Assembly: GCA_944327425.1 (NCBI GenBank)
Contig: CALVHJ010000007.1
Span: 1 to 24,302 of the forward strand
Length of the DNA stretch: 24,302 bases
Reading direction: 5' to 3'
Source: an uncultured Bacilli bacterium
Lineage (GTDB): Bacteria > Bacillota_I > Bacilli_A > RF39 > UBA660
Part shown: positions 7,701-13,986 of the stretch, in pieces
Position numbering within the stretch: the first letter of the stretch is position 1
Layout of the letters: the number at the start of each line of letters is the position of its first letter
Position numbers and translations under genes: made by a program
The notes under the pieces: generated by a model
The model's database searches: none
What the model saw: only the letters and a program-made list of their open reading frames with translations
What the model was told of the DNA's origin: nothing

Positions 7701-8645
7701 ATGCCAGCTACATATACGCATCATATTTTTACAAAAGATGTTTATAAATCATTAGATAAAAATATTCAAAGTAAGTTAAATCCTGATTTATTTAATTTGT
7801 TTGGAAAAAGTTTTGATGCTTTGTTTTTCTATAGACCTAAACTTGGTTCCTATGCACATAAAAACAATGCTAATTTGTATTTTGTCAATATTATTAATTA
7901 TTTAAGAGAACATCATGAAACTCATAATAAAGAGCTTCTTTCATATTTGTATGGTTCAATATGTCATTATGTTTTAGATAGTACTGTTCATCCATTTATA
8001 TATTACTATGGGGGAAAATATGAGAAGAATAAAAAGAATACCTTAAAGTATCGGGGGTGTCATGATTATATTGAATTAATGATAGATGCTATTATTTATA
8101 AAGAAAGATATAATAAAAGTATTTATAAAGGGCATGTGGGAAAAGAGGTATTTCCAAAATTAAGATTTACTTCTAATTTAAAAAGTATTCTTGATCAAGT
8201 TTATTTAAATACTTTTAATATTACAAATGGAAGTAAGATTTATTTAAAAGGTTATCGAAATTATAAATTCATTTTTAAATATTTTATGCAGTCAAGGTTT
8301 GGTTTAAAAAAGAAAATGTATCAGTTAATAGATGTTACGCACATACTATCTATAAAATTACAAAATTTTTGTTATCATGTCTCAAAATTGGATTATTCAG
8401 TTTTAAATTTAGAACATAAAAAATGGTATTATCCAGTTGATAAAAAGATTAGTTATCATTATTCATTTTATGATTTATATGATGTTGCGATAGTAAAAGC
8501 ACTTAGATTAATTACTTTAATTGATGGTGTACTTGATAAAGATGATAAAATGGTTAAAAAAATAATAAAAGAAATAGGTAATTTAGGTTATGGGACAGGA
8601 GTTAATGAAAATAGAAAAGTGGTAATGAAATATTTTGCTAATTAA
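7701..8645 (+). CDS. Zinc-dependent phospholipase C-like protein
   Basis: A 314-residue soluble protein resembling the zinc-dependent phospholipase C family (Zn_dep_PLPC). Putative metal ligands occur in THHIFTKDVY (residues 6-15), SFDALFFYR near 38-46 and the conserved LYGSICHYVLDSTVHPFIYY near 83-102, with a further CHDYIELMID helix near 127. There is no signal peptide, so unlike secreted clostridial phospholipases it should be intracellular; such cytoplasmic homologues are common and poorly characterised. Substrate is unknown. GGGAGG precedes the ATG. Its 3' end overlaps the convergent cwlD gene by 8 bases, and no terminator was found between them. Confidence 0.8.
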   Translation: MPATYTHHIFTKDVYKSLDKNIQSKLNPDLFNLFGKSFDALFFYRPKLGSYAHKNNANLYFVNIINYLREHHETHNKELLSYLYGSICHYVLDSTVHPFIYYYGGKYEKNKKNTLKYRGCHDYIELMIDAIIYKERYNKSIYKGHVGKEVFPKLRFTSNLKSILDQVYLNTFNITNGSKIYLKGYRNYKFIFKYFMQSRFGLKKKMYQLIDVTHILSIKLQNFCYHVSKLDYSVLNLEHKKWYYPVDKKISYHYSFYDLYDVAIVKALRLITLIDGVLDKDDKMVKKIIKEIGNLGYGTGVNENRKVVMKYFAN

Positions 8646-9291
8646 AATACTTTATAAGAGCGTCTTTAATAATGGTTGCTAATTTTTGTTGGTATTCTTC
8701 AGTTATTAATTTGTTTTTTTCTTCATAATTAGATAAAAAGCCACATTCTATTAATACACCGGGAATAGTTAGTTTGTCATACATGTAAGTTTTACTTGGG
8801 ATTGGTTTAATTTCTCTAGTAGTTTTTAAGCTATTGTTTAAAGTGTTTTGAATAATTGTTGCTAAATTCATGTTTTCTTCTTCTTCATAAAATACTTGTG
8901 GTCCTGAGTAGGAAGTGTTAGTTAAATAATTTAGATGAATGGATAAATATATGTCGGCTTTGCTATTATTAATTAGATTAATACGATTATCAAAGTCGCT
9001 TTTTTTACGCCATCTAGCATTAGGTAGGGATAAGTCATAATCGTCATCTCTTGTTAAAATGACTGTAGCTCCTGAGGTGGCAAGTTCTATTTCTAAATAT
9101 TTACTTATTGCTAAATTAATATCTTTTTCATAGATAGTATCGCTACTTGTTCCAGGATCTTTTCCCCCATGTCCGGGATCTATTATGATAGTTTTACCAC
9201 TTAAAGGCATAAGAGCACTCACTTTGGTATTGATAAATAATGCTGATAATAAGAGAATAATTAAGGTTAATATTTTTATTTTTGTTTTCAT
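8638..9291 (-). CDS. cwlD: N-acetylmuramoyl-L-alanine amidase, CwlD-like
   Basis: A 217-residue exported protein: signal peptide or anchor at residues 5-25 (IKILTLIILLLSALFI) and one Amidase_3 domain. Zinc ligands and catalytic residue are visible: H41 in DPGHGGKDPG, E55 in YEKDINLA, H119 in LSIHLN and E182 in VLIECGFLSN. These enzymes cut the bond between MurNAc and the stem peptide. A single amidase domain without wall-binding repeats, in a spore former, suggests CwlD, which with PdaA makes the muramic-delta-lactam of the cortex recognised by CwlJ/SleB. The start has no recognisable SD, and a TATAAT lies 5 bases before the ATG. It probably shares transcripts with the membrane protein gene 31 bases upstream. 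Confidence 0.8.
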   Translation of the reverse strand: MKTKIKILTLIILLLSALFINTKVSALMPLSGKTIIIDPGHGGKDPGTSSDTIYEKDINLAISKYLEIELATSGATVILTRDDDYDLSLPNARWRKKSDFDNRINLINNSKADIYLSIHLNYLTNTSYSGPQVFYEEEENMNLATIIQNTLNNSLKTTREIKPIPSKTYMYDKLTIPGVLIECGFLSNYEEKNKLITEEYQQKLATIIKDALIKYFN

Positions 9292-9322
9292 ATTAAATTA
9301 TATGATAAAATTAAAAAATTAC

Positions 9323-10291
9323 TTAATTATTTTTTAAAATATCATTTATTTCTTCTTGATTTTTAGGATTGTAACCTACTAACATTTTGTCATTTTTGTT
9401 GCTAATATAGATTATTATTTCTTTTAATCTATTGTGCTTTTTTGATAAAGATTTAGCAATATTATATTTGAAAGCTTTTTTATCTGTGATAAAAATATTT
9501 TTAAAAAGATTAAATCCTAGTATTTTAAAATCATTTTCATATATCCATATTACATCACTATATTTAATTATTTTTATAGTAGAATTAAAACTTATTATAT
9601 AACTTTCAGTTAATAGTAAATGGTATTTGTCAAAAGCTAATGGATTATTTTTTAATTCTTTTTCTATTTGATTTATGGTATGAATATCAATTTGGTTAAA
9701 ACTTTTTTTGAACTTTATTCTTTTAATTAAATAGATTATAAAAATTGTTAGGGAAATAATAAAGGGGATAATACTTAAAAAATAAAAAGTATTATTAGAT
9801 ATTTTAAATGTTGTATTATCTAGGTATACTCTTCCAAAAATATTTTCAAAGTCTTCGATGGTAATGGGTAGATTATCTTTAAATATTTCATTATAAAAGT
9901 CTAATGCCATATTTTTGACATCAAGAGGAATAGTTGTAGTTGTCCCATAAATAGTTATAGGTTTATTATTTATAATTTTATTGTATAACTCATCACTTAA
10001 ATAAGCTATAGAGTAATATCTTCCATCATAAATTATATAAAATGCACTATTTTCTTCATTGTCATATTTGGCAAAAGAATATGGATCATTAATGACATTA
10101 TTATATGCTTTTAAATTACTTTCGCTATTTTTATTTTCTATTATATCGTTTAAATTGATGTAGTTGTCATTTGTTTGGCGATTAGTATTAATACCGATAG
10201 CTACTGATAGTAGTGTTATAGCAATGAAAAAAATACTTATATATAAATAAATATTTAAATGTTTTATTATATTTTTTCTAAGGTTTGGCAT
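9323..10291 (-). CDS. Unrecognised membrane protein, two spans
   Basis: A 322-residue protein that I cannot assign. Residues about 13-33 form the first membrane span (LYISIFFIAITLLSVAIGI). An extracellular stretch of about 130 residues includes AFYIIYDGRYYSIAYLSDELY and the repeated TTTTIPLDV segment. A second span lies near residues 166-188 (FLSIIPFIISLTIFIIYLI), followed by a basic cytoplasmic domain of about 130 residues rich in Lys, Ile and Asn with beta-strand-like SYIISFNSTIKIIKYSDVIWIYEND, reminiscent of a PH/YcxB-like fold. That resemblance is only suggestive. A strong GGGGGAAG SD is present. It is upstream of cwlD on the same strand and divergent from an XRE regulator. Confidence 0.7.
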   Translation of the reverse strand: MPNLRKNIIKHLNIYLYISIFFIAITLLSVAIGINTNRQTNDNYINLNDIIENKNSESNLKAYNNVINDPYSFAKYDNEENSAFYIIYDGRYYSIAYLSDELYNKIINNKPITIYGTTTTIPLDVKNMALDFYNEIFKDNLPITIEDFENIFGRVYLDNTTFKISNNTFYFLSIIPFIISLTIFIIYLIKRIKFKKSFNQIDIHTINQIEKELKNNPLAFDKYHLLLTESYIISFNSTIKIIKYSDVIWIYENDFKILGFNLFKNIFITDKKAFKYNIAKSLSKKHNRLKEIIIYISNKNDKMLVGYNPKNQEEINDILKNN

Positions 10292-10311
10292 AACATCTTC
10301 CCCCTTTAAAT

Positions 10312-10321
10312 ATTATAACAT
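10312..10321 (-). promoter_or_regulatory. Extended -10 of the 10291 membrane gene, overlapping an operator half-site
   Basis: ATGTTATAAT on the minus strand contains TGT-TATAAT, an extended -10, 21 bases before the start codon. The first eight bases ATGTTATA equal a half-site of the palindrome at 10409-10424. Confidence 0.4.
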
Positions 10322-10378
10322 AATAATTGTTGTTAATAAATGTAATTCTTTTTATAAACTAGTTGCTTTCTATGAGAA

Positions 10379-10407
10379 AAATATGTTAAAATTATATCGG
10401 ATATAAT
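10379..10407 (+). promoter_or_regulatory. Candidate promoter region of the XRE regulator
   Basis: Two -10-like elements are present: TAAAAT (near 10387-10392, after a TG and 18 bp past TTGCTT at 10362) and TATAAT at 10402-10407 without a good -35. Either could serve the regulator gene. Confidence 0.35.
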
Positions 10408-10408
10408 T

Positions 10409-10424
10409 ATGTTATATATAACAT
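10409..10424. promoter_or_regulatory. Perfect 16-bp palindrome, candidate XRE operator
   Basis: ATGTTATATATAACAT equals its own reverse complement. It lies directly after TATAAT at 10402-10407 and 17 bases before the SD of the XRE gene, where binding would block transcription. Half-sites recur at 10314-10321 and, imperfectly, at 10382-10389. Confidence 0.5.
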
Positions 10425-10451
10425 GAGATTTAATACGTGAAAGGAGATCTT

Positions 10452-10715
10452 ATGTTATATATTAAAGAAACAAGAGGCGATATTTTTAAAGTTATTGGTG
10501 CTAATGTAAGGTATTATCGAGGACTTTATAATATTAATCACCCTAATGAACGAATTAGTCAAGCTAAAATGGCACATATGTGTAATGTTTCAACTGGTTT
10601 AATTGGTTCGTTAGAAACCGGTAAAGTTCAAGGTATTAGTATTCCAGTTTTATGGCATATTTCACAAATACTTGATGTTAGTATTGATAAATTCTTTGAA
10701 AATCGAACTTGTTAA
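10452..10715 (+). CDS. XRE-family HTH transcriptional regulator
   Basis: An 87-residue, single-domain protein. The helix-turn-helix runs from about residue 12 to 75: IGANVRYYRGLYNI, then ISQAKMAHMCNVSTGLIGSLETG (helices 2 and 3) and ISIPVLWHISQILDVSIDKFF. This is the Cro/CI-type fold that binds palindromic operators as a dimer. An in-frame GTG lies at 10437, but AAGGAG at 10441-10446 is spaced for ATG 10452. A perfect palindrome sits in the leader, suggesting autorepression and perhaps control of the divergent membrane gene. An insert (INHPNERIS) lengthens the turn between helices 1 and 2. Confidence 0.88.
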   Translation: MLYIKETRGDIFKVIGANVRYYRGLYNINHPNERISQAKMAHMCNVSTGLIGSLETGKVQGISIPVLWHISQILDVSIDKFFENRTC

Positions 10716-10745
10716 AAAAACAGATATTATTTAGTATCTGTTTTT
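10714..10745. terminator. Bidirectional terminator between XRE gene and divIC
   Basis: AACAGATA/TATCTGTT (10719-10726, 10735-10742) with an 8-base loop has T runs on both sides: 10741-10745 on the plus strand and seven A at 10714-10720 for the minus strand. The divIC stop codon lies in the loop. Confidence 0.8.
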
Positions 10746-11035
10746 CTGATGATAATTTCGCCTTCTTTTGTATATAAAAATTTTTCTTTGGCATATCTTT
10801 CTACATATTCTGGGTCTCGTAATTTTTGAACTTCTGCTTTTAGAGCTTCTTCAGTATCTAAAAGTTCTTCATATGAAGACTGGAGAAGAGTAATTTCTTG
10901 TTTGTTTTTCATGATTTTTAACCAGTCAGGGAAGATATTTATACAAGTAAAACCTATTATAAAAATAAAAGATAAAATAAAAATGGTTAGTCTACGACGT
11001 TCTTTTTTGGTTACTTTGTGTTTTATTTTTATCAC
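10727..11035 (-). CDS. divIC: Septum formation initiator DivIC/FtsB family
   Basis: About 102 residues: basic cytoplasmic N-terminus (KHKVTKKERRRL), one membrane span at about 16-37 (LTIFILSFIFIIGFTCINIF), then an extracellular coiled coil (KQEITLLQSSYEELLDTEEALKAEVQKLRDPEYVERYAKEKF). The DPEYVERYAKEKF segment is the DivIC/FtsB signature. DivIC binds FtsL and DivIB in the division complex. The gene follows yabP and yabQ as in Bacillus subtilis. The start is uncertain: the only standard in-frame start is GTG at 11035, which lies inside the apparent SD (AGAGGTG), and no ATG, GTG or TTG follows before the membrane span. It overlaps yabQ by 44 bases, so reading may be coupled. Confidence 0.88.
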   Translation of the reverse strand: MIKIKHKVTKKERRRLTIFILSFIFIIGFTCINIFPDWLKIMKNKQEITLLQSSYEELLDTEEALKAEVQKLRDPEYVERYAKEKFLYTKEGEIIIRKTDTK

Positions 11036-11369
11036 CTCTATTTTTTATAGTATAACATTTTTGATTTAGTTTTGCAATAAAAGAACAGAACTTTACATTA
11101 TTTAACATTTTTTTTGTTAAGATGATATTGGTGTAAAAGCCTAGAATTATCATAATAAAGAAATATAGGTGAAAAATACCATTGTTTATTTTAAAAATTA
11201 TTATTATATAAATTAGGACAATGTTGTACATAAATAAAATTGTTATAAGACTTTGATAAAATCTTTTTTTATGTTTAATAATTATATAATTTATTTTGAA
11301 TAAATAATAAAAGATAAAGCCGTATAAAAAAGAAATACTTAAAGTTAATAATTGGATATTTGCTCTCAT
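10992..11369 (-). CDS. yabQ: Spore cortex protein YabQ
   Basis: A 125-residue protein with hydrophobic segments near 5-27, 38-60 and 65-85 and a basic hydrophilic tail, as expected for YabQ, a mother-cell membrane protein needed for cortex formation. Recognition rests on size, topology and position between yabP and divIC; sequence similarity is low because the protein is mostly Ile, Phe, Tyr and Lys. Its ATG overlaps the yabP stop in TAATG, and its 3' end overlaps divIC by 44 bases, so the three genes form one tight transcript. Confidence 0.8.
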   Translation of the reverse strand: MRANIQLLTLSISFLYGFIFYYLFKINYIIIKHKKRFYQSLITILFMYNIVLIYIIIIFKINNGIFHLYFFIMIILGFYTNIILTKKMLNNVKFCSFIAKLNQKCYTIKNRGDKNKTQSNQKRTS

Positions 11370-11656
11370 TATTTAAATAATTTAGAAATTATACTTTCTT
11401 CTTTGCTTTTTTCTTTATTATCTAAGTAATTAAAGCCGTTAATTTTACCTTTTATTTTAACATTACCATCGTGGGTATCTAGTTTCATGATTTCTAGATT
11501 ACTTCCTTTAATTAGAATAACACCCATATTACTTTCTAATAAAAATTCTTCACTATCAAAGCTAGTTATTTTTTTAATTCCTGTAAGAGATATTTCTCTT
11601 CTGTCTACTAATTTTAATTCATGTGAACCAAATTCGATTATTTCTCTATTTTCCAT
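11369..11656 (-). CDS. yabP: Sporulation protein YabP
   Basis: A 95-residue soluble protein matching the YabP/YqfC family: HELKLVDRREISLTGIKKI near residues 12-30, FDSEEFLLESNMGVILIKGSNL near 34-55 and the closing GNVKIKGKINGFNYLDN. These repeat strands suggest a small beta-barrel. YabP acts in the mother cell in cortex assembly. AAGGAG is 7 bases before the ATG. A near-consensus sigma-E promoter lies directly upstream, in line with its known sigma-E control in Bacillus subtilis. yabQ follows with a 1-base overlap. Confidence 0.92.
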   Translation of the reverse strand: MENREIIEFGSHELKLVDRREISLTGIKKITSFDSEEFLLESNMGVILIKGSNLEIMKLDTHDGNVKIKGKINGFNYLDNKEKSKEESIISKLFK

Positions 11657-11677
11657 AAACTATCTCCTTTTTATTAA

Positions 11678-11706
11678 AGTTTATGATTAAAAAAAAGAAA
11701 ATATGA
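11678..11706 (-). promoter_or_regulatory. Sigma-E-type promoter of yabP-yabQ-divIC
   Basis: On the minus strand TCATATT (11700-11706) matches the sigma-E -35 consensus KMATATT exactly; 14 bases later CATAAACT (11678-11685) matches CATACAMT at seven of eight positions. The start of transcription would be near 11671, just before the AAGGAG of yabP. The -35 lies at the T run of the spoVG terminator. Confidence 0.65.
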
Positions 11707-11728
11707 AAAAAACTTGGTTTTCCAAGTT
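11704..11728 (-). terminator. Terminator of spoVG
   Basis: AACTTGG and CCAAGTT (11711-11717, 11722-11728) around a 4-base loop, followed by T on the minus strand (A run 11706-11712). The spoVG stop codon overlaps the stem. Confidence 0.75.
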
Positions 11729-11984
11729 ATTCAGCTTCATTATATGCTTTTAAAATAGCATCTTCGAACATTTTACGTACATCTGGATTAATTGGATGAG
11801 CAATATCTCTATATCCACCAGTAGCCGTTTTTCTACTAGGCATGGCAATAAATAGCCCATTGTCTCCTTCAATTATTCTGATGTCATGAATAGCAAAAGA
11901 ATCATCTAATAGCACAGATGCTATACCTTTCATTCTTGAGCCTTCTTTTTCGATCTTGCGAACGTTTACTGATGTAATTTGCAT
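11727..11984 (-). CDS. spoVG: SpoVG, RNA-binding regulator
   Basis: An 85-residue protein of the normal SpoVG core length. Family hallmarks are present: MQITSVNVRKIEKEG at the start, GIASVLLDDSFAIHDIRIIE, LFIAMPSRKTATGGYRDIAHPI in the middle and a C-terminal helix FEDAILKAY. SpoVG is a small nucleic-acid-binding protein that affects septation, cortex formation and capsule or virulence genes in Bacillota. GGAGG precedes the ATG by 11 bases. It has its own terminator and a candidate promoter, so it is a separate unit between veg and yabP. Confidence 0.97.
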   Translation of the reverse strand: MQITSVNVRKIEKEGSRMKGIASVLLDDSFAIHDIRIIEGDNGLFIAMPSRKTATGGYRDIAHPINPDVRKMFEDAILKAYNEAE

Positions 11985-12000
11985 AATTATTCTTCCCTCC

Positions 12001-12016
12001 TAAGTTTTTCAACTTA
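12001..12016 (-). promoter_or_regulatory. Small hairpin before the spoVG SD
   Basis: TAAGTT-GAAA-AACTTA on the minus strand forms a 6-bp stem with a GAAA loop and abuts AGGAGG at 11995-12000. It may stabilise the mRNA 5' end or influence ribosome access. Confidence 0.35.
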
Positions 12017-12021
12017 CTTCT

Positions 12022-12050
12022 ATTTTATAGCAAAATCTTCTAACATGCAA
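12022..12050 (-). promoter_or_regulatory. Candidate sigma-A promoter of spoVG
   Basis: TTGCAT (12045-12050), 17-bp spacer, TAAAAT (12022-12027) on the minus strand, just past the veg stop codon. A sigma-H promoter, used in Bacillus subtilis, was not convincing here. Confidence 0.45.
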
Positions 12051-12055
12051 GTATT

Positions 12056-12268
12056 TTACATATATTTTATTTTAATATCGCCAGTGTAGACGTCGCGATA
12101 TGTAAAACTTTTTTCCGTATTGTTTTCAATAATTGTAAATAAGTTAGGATAAATAGCATGAATTTTCCCACGATAATTACTTGTTTTTCCACGCATTCCA
12201 TAAACTTTGATTTCTACTAATTTGTTTAAATTATTTTTAATTTCTTCTTTTATACTATCAGTGTTCAT
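12056..12268 (-). CDS. veg: Veg protein
   Basis: A 70-residue protein of the Veg family: IKNNLNKLVEIKVYGMRGKTSNYRG near residues 9-34 and IYPNLFTIIENN-EKSFTYRDVYTGDIKI at the end. The LF-I-E-SFTY-D-TG pattern is the family signature. Veg is highly expressed in Bacillus subtilis, where it stimulates biofilm matrix gene expression; its biochemical activity is unclear. The ATG lies 8 bases after the yabG stop, and AGGAGG overlaps that stop, so veg is co-transcribed with yabG, as their order in Bacillus also suggests. It is shorter at the C-terminus than the Bacillus protein (about 86 residues, from memory). Confidence 0.95.
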   Translation of the reverse strand: MNTDSIKEEIKNNLNKLVEIKVYGMRGKTSNYRGKIHAIYPNLFTIIENNTEKSFTYRDVYTGDIKIKYM

Positions 12269-12276
12269 TTAACCTC

Positions 12277-13053
12277 CTATCTAGGATATCCAACATACAT
12301 AAGTCCATTACATTTTAATCCACCCATGCCATTATGGCCATATTTGGTTTTATCAAGTAGATTTAATAAATTTATTTCTTTGCTTCTTTCAGTTAGGGCA
12401 AGAGTGGTAGCTATTATAGCGGGATCAAGAGCATGAATATTAATTCTTTTAGGACTTGAAGCAAAATTAGCTCCGGCTTTAATTAATTCTTCATAATTAC
12501 TTTGACAAGCCCCAGCGATTATTACAAGTTTTTCATGTGATAATTCATAGTTTCTAGCTACTTTTACGGCTTTAATGAAATTCGCTGAATTTTTGTAGTT
12601 TTTTAAATCATTAGTATTACCTTTTTTACGATAATAAGCATCATGACCAGTAATTATAACTATATCAGGTTTAAATTCTTTTAAAAGAGGTAATATTGCC
12701 TCATAAATGTGGTCTTCGTTTATTTTTCTTCCGTATGCTAAAACGCCTTTTTTTTTATAAAAATTCAGACATTTTTCTAAGTATTCTTTGTCGCCATCAA
12801 TATGTAATATTTTAGCTGGTAAATAAAAGTATTCGCTTCTTTCTTCAGGTATTTGTGGAGTTTTTATTTCTTCTGTTAAATCAACAGTTTCTTTTTCTAA
12901 AAATTTTACTAAGTCACTTTCAGGACTATCGGCATAAAGTCTAACTTCTACCCCTTTTAGATAATAAATATTGTTTTTAATATTAGTGATTTTAAATACT
13001 GTGTCATGATTATAGCTTTTTCTAGTTACTAAATCTCCCCTTTTTAATTTCAT
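12277..13053 (-). CDS. yabG: Sporulation-specific protease YabG
   Basis: A 258-residue protein matching the YabG family. The N-terminus has the beta-barrel-like MKLKRGDLVTRKSYNHDTVFKI and LKGVEVRLYADSP. The protease domain shows ILHIDGDKEYLEKCLNFYK, DIVIITGHDAYY with H137, and IIAGACQSNYEELIKAGANFASSP with C183, followed by the HALDPA and the C-terminal GGLKCNGLM segments. H137 and C183 are the probable catalytic pair. YabG trims coat proteins and, in Clostridioides, germination proteins. The SD (GGTGA) favours ATG 13053 over an in-frame TTG at 13065. A mother-cell-type -10 lies upstream. veg follows. Confidence 0.93.
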   Translation of the reverse strand: MKLKRGDLVTRKSYNHDTVFKITNIKNNIYYLKGVEVRLYADSPESDLVKFLEKETVDLTEEIKTPQIPEERSEYFYLPAKILHIDGDKEYLEKCLNFYKKKGVLAYGRKINEDHIYEAILPLLKEFKPDIVIITGHDAYYRKKGNTNDLKNYKNSANFIKAVKVARNYELSHEKLVIIAGACQSNYEELIKAGANFASSPKRINIHALDPAIIATTLALTERSKEINLLNLLDKTKYGHNGMGGLKCNGLMYVGYPR

Positions 13054-13087
13054 AAGATTCACCAATTCATTTTATGAAGAAAATTTT

Positions 13088-13097
13088 TAATTTATGC
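13088..13097 (-). promoter_or_regulatory. Mother-cell sigma (K/E-type) -10 of yabG
   Basis: GCATAAATTA on the minus strand fits the sigma-K -10 consensus gCATAnnnTA fully, about 35 bases before the start codon. No good AC-type -35 is present at the right distance, so this is tentative. yabG is sigma-K-dependent in Bacillus subtilis. Confidence 0.4.
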
Positions 13098-13107
13098 TTT
13101 GATAAAT

Positions 13108-13134
13108 CAAAAAAACACTCAAAATTGTGAGTGT
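13108..13134 (-). terminator. Terminator of tatD-3D-rsmA
   Basis: ACACTCA/TGAGTGT (13115-13121, 13128-13134) with a 6-base loop and seven T on the minus strand. It separates rsmA from yabG. Confidence 0.8.
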
Positions 13135-13163
13135 GCTAAGAATTTATAAAGATTAGAGAAAAG

Positions 13164-13943
13164 TTAACTTAAAATGTTTGATATTTCAATAAATATTTCT
13201 AGATCTAACTCTTCTGCTCGAATGTTTTCATTTAAATTATTTTTTTCTAAAACATTTTTTATTTTGTTCCAGTTATAGGCTTTTAAATTGTTTTTTAAGG
13301 TTTTGCGTTTCATTTTAAAAGAGTCTTCAATTAGCTTAAAAAAAACATTTTCATTTTTTACTTTTGGTTTTATTTCTTTTCTTTTAAGATTTATGACGGC
13401 ACTTTCAACTTTAGGGGCTGGGGTAAAAGCATCTTTACTTACTGTAAATAAATAATTAATATGAAAATAATAATTTAAATAAACGGTTAGGGAACTATAG
13501 GATTTTGACTTTGGTTTAGCACTTAGACGCTCGGCTACCTCTTTTTGAACTAAAAGAGTCATACTTTTAATATTATCTAAATCTATTATATGTTTAATAA
13601 TAGGGGTTGTAATGTAATAAGGAATGTTAGCAATAATATAAATATTGTCATAATTAAAAACTTTACTATCTTCTTTGATATCTGATGCTAAAAAGTCTTG
13701 AAAAATTATCTTGGTTTTATCATTCTCATACTTTTTTAAAAAACTTTTTAATCTTTCATCTAGTTCATAACAAATTAAAAAACTATTTTTTTCTTTTAAA
13801 TATTTTGTTAAAGCTCCTGTTCCTGGACCTATTTCAATAATTAAATCATTTTTTTTAGTTGTTATAGAGTTAGCAATTTTTTTTAGGACTTCTTCATCTT
13901 GTAAAAAATTTTGTCCTAAACTCTTTTTAGCTTTTATTTCCAT
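13164..13943 (-). CDS. rsmA: 16S rRNA dimethyladenosine transferase RsmA (KsgA)
   Basis: A 259-residue protein of normal KsgA length. It opens with AKKSLGQNFLQDEEVLKKI, a hallmark of the family. The SAM-binding motif IEIGPGTGALT is near residues 38-48, ELDERL follows, and the catalytic NIPYYITTPII is near 105-115. A C-terminal domain (about 180-259) carries the KMKRKTLKNNLK helix. The enzyme dimethylates two adjacent adenines near the 3' end of 16S rRNA during 30S assembly. An in-frame TTG precedes the ATG, but I use ATG 13943, with GGATG 7 bases upstream. The 3D-domain gene ends 30 bases upstream; rnmV, present between them in Bacillus, is missing. Confidence 0.96.
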   Translation of the reverse strand: MEIKAKKSLGQNFLQDEEVLKKIANSITTKKNDLIIEIGPGTGALTKYLKEKNSFLICYELDERLKSFLKKYENDKTKIIFQDFLASDIKEDSKVFNYDNIYIIANIPYYITTPIIKHIIDLDNIKSMTLLVQKEVAERLSAKPKSKSYSSLTVYLNYYFHINYLFTVSKDAFTPAPKVESAVINLKRKEIKPKVKNENVFFKLIEDSFKMKRKTLKNNLKAYNWNKIKNVLEKNNLNENIRAEELDLEIFIEISNILS

Positions 13944-13960
13944 CAAAAAACATCCATTCT

Positions 13961-13986
13961 AAAGAAAACTGGGTTATTTTTCCCAG
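13961..13986 (-). terminator. Weak hairpin between the 3D gene and rsmA
   Basis: CTGGG/CCCAG (13982-13986 with 13969-13973) with an 8-base loop and a TTTTCTTT tail on the minus strand. The imperfect tail suggests partial termination or attenuation before rsmA. Confidence 0.4.

Noticed and set aside
12017..12045. Sigma-H-like promoter for spoVG (AGAAGATTT and ATAGAAG on the minus strand)
   Set aside because: Spacing is about 9 bases where 11-13 is expected, and both elements have mismatches.
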